Source: Planctomycetota bacterium (lineage in GTDB: Bacteria > Planctomycetota > Phycisphaerae > UBA1845). Taken from it: a stretch of 7,196 nucleotides of DNA. Of this stretch, positions 6,270 through 7,196 are shown in pieces (position 1 is the first letter of the stretch; each line of letters opens with the position of its first letter). The notes beneath the pieces are model-generated. The model saw only the letters and a program-made list of their open reading frames with translations. It ran no database searches and was not told the origin of the DNA. Location: NCBI GenBank assembly GCA_024277835.1, contig JAJRUK010000039.1, forward strand, positions 1-7,196, given 5' to 3'. Both the position numbers and the translations under genes were made by a program.

Positions 6270-7196
6270 CTACGCTGGCGCGAGCGCCGACTCAACCTGA
6301 CGCAAAGGAACCGGTGTTGCACTGCGGAGAGAGAACGTCTTCCGACGCGGGGTCAATGGGAGATAGCGCTGCACACGTGCGAAAAAGGCCAATACCTCGA
6401 TGCGCCATCTGAGTGACCAGCGTGGTTTCGGAAAGACGTAGCCTGCAAGGACGGAGATCGTTGCCCTTTCTACCTGGAATGGCCCGTGACCATGCAAGAA
6501 CAGTTCGCGAAATCCGTGATGGTAAAACATATCGACAAGTTTGACGAAAGGTGCGGCGCTGTCATCAAGGAATCGAACATACTCGCGACGGATTCGATCG
6601 GGCGTGCGCGGCGCGCGGGCGTCGCTTGTCTTCTTGCTATCTTGCCCAGCAAGAAGCTCATCGACGAGTTCCGCCGACTTGACCGCTCCCTCCATCCCAA
6701 GCGCAACACCGCTGGAGAAAATGGGGTCAAGGAAGAACGCGGCATCGCCCACGAGAAAATAACCCGGACCGACAAACGGCCGACAATAGTAACTATAGTC
6801 GGCAATGGTATGCGTTTGGGATGGCAGTGTTGCGTGTGTTAGACGCTCGCGGACGAGCGGGCATCGCTCGATGCCCCAACGCAGCATGTCCGACGCGGGA
6901 CAGTCAATTGTTTTCGCGATGTTCGCGTCTATGACGAATCCGATACTCGTGCGGTGCTCGTCGATATTAATCATCCAGAACCAACCCTCGTCACACATGG
7001 CGACGGTAGGGTGGCCTGCCGAATCGCCGGGCAAACGCTCGACATTCTCGAAATGTCCGAAGTACGCGACCTTCGCGTAGCGTTCGATGGTCCGGCGCAG
7101 ACCGAGGTGTCGCCCCACGACTGTCGCCTGTCCACTCGCGTCAATTAGACACCGCCCGGACAAGGTCTCGCCGCCAAGATCGATGGCCACGTCACC
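6270..7196 (-). CDS. FAD-dependent oxidoreductase, halogenase/geranylgeranyl-reductase superfamily, N-terminus missing
   Basis: The C-terminal 308 codons of a flavoprotein. The frame is open through base 7196, so the GTG at 7190 is an internal valine. Family marks (counted from that codon) are LIDASGQATVVGRHLG (15-30), the segment that closes the FAD domain; WFWMIN (70-75), the place of the WxWxIP motif of flavin-dependent halogenases but with Asn for Pro; and GDAAFFLDPIFSSGVALGMEGA (148-169), the second FAD-binding motif with the P-x-F-S-S-G signature of tryptophan-halogenase-like proteins. The GxGxxG dinucleotide fold and the halogenase lysine lie outside the window. Homologues beside acyl ligases and MMPL exporters act as oxidases, reductases or halogenases on carrier-bound or lipid intermediates. 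Because of the altered motif I favour an oxidoreductase over a halogenase. It is 58 bases upstream of the ligase in the same operon. Confidence 0.85.
   Translation of the reverse strand, partial: GDVAIDLGGETLSGRCLIDASGQATVVGRHLGLRRTIERYAKVAYFGHFENVERLPGDSAGHPTVAMCDEGWFWMINIDEHRTSIGFVIDANIAKTIDCPASDMLRWGIERCPLVRERLTHATLPSQTHTIADYSYYCRPFVGPGYFLVGDAAFFLDPIFSSGVALGMEGAVKSAELVDELLAGQDSKKTSDARAPRTPDRIRREYVRFLDDSAAPFVKLVDMFYHHGFRELFLHGHGPFQVERATISVLAGYVFPKPRWSLRWRIEVLAFFARVQRYLPLTPRRKTFSLRSATPVPLRQVESALAPA

Noticed and set aside
6212..6322. N-terminal extension of the ligase starting at ATG 6322
   Set aside because: It overlaps the flavoprotein's C-terminal codons, adds an arginine-rich 37-residue stretch unlike the family, and has no better start signal; ATG 6211 with GAAGG upstream is preferred.

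Overview
The window shows a Gram-negative, GC-rich bacterial region with two convergent gene sets and no RNA gene, mobile element or CRISPR array. Lineage cannot be fixed from the sequence. A DUF547 protein, a membrane-anchored multiheme cytochrome c, and a lipid/polyketide-type export cluster (halogenase-like flavoprotein, acyl-adenylate ligase, LolA-like lipoprotein, MMPL/RND pump) would suit Planctomycetota or a delta-proteobacterial/myxobacterial relative. That is inference from gene content.

Plus strand, 1-1355: the 3' part of a DUF547 gene, cut by the left edge, overlaps by one base (TAATG) a gene for a seven-heme c-type cytochrome with an N-terminal membrane anchor. These two are probably co-transcribed from a promoter left of the window.

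Minus strand, 7196-1393, read right to left: (i) the C-terminal part of an FAD-dependent oxidoreductase of the tryptophan-halogenase/geranylgeranyl-reductase superfamily, cut by the right edge; (ii) an AMP-forming acyl-CoA synthetase/ligase; (iii) a probable lipoprotein with a LolA/DUF4292-like character; (iv) an 867-residue RND/MMPL exporter resembling HpnN. Genes ii-iii and iii-iv overlap by ATGA, and i-ii are 58 bases apart with a clear ribosome binding site, so this is one operon whose promoter lies outside the window.

The four minus-strand products suggest a pathway: the ligase activates an acyl or aryl acid, the flavoprotein oxidises, reduces or (less likely) halogenates the intermediate, and the RND pump with the lipoprotein moves the hydrophobic product toward the outer membrane. 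The same combination of ligase, LolA-like protein and MMPL exporter is known from aryl-polyene and dialkylresorcinol pigment clusters. No ketosynthase or acyl carrier protein is visible here; they would have to lie beyond base 7196. The operons meet tail to tail across a 37-base gap without a convincing terminator. No stretch longer than 58 bases lacks a gene.
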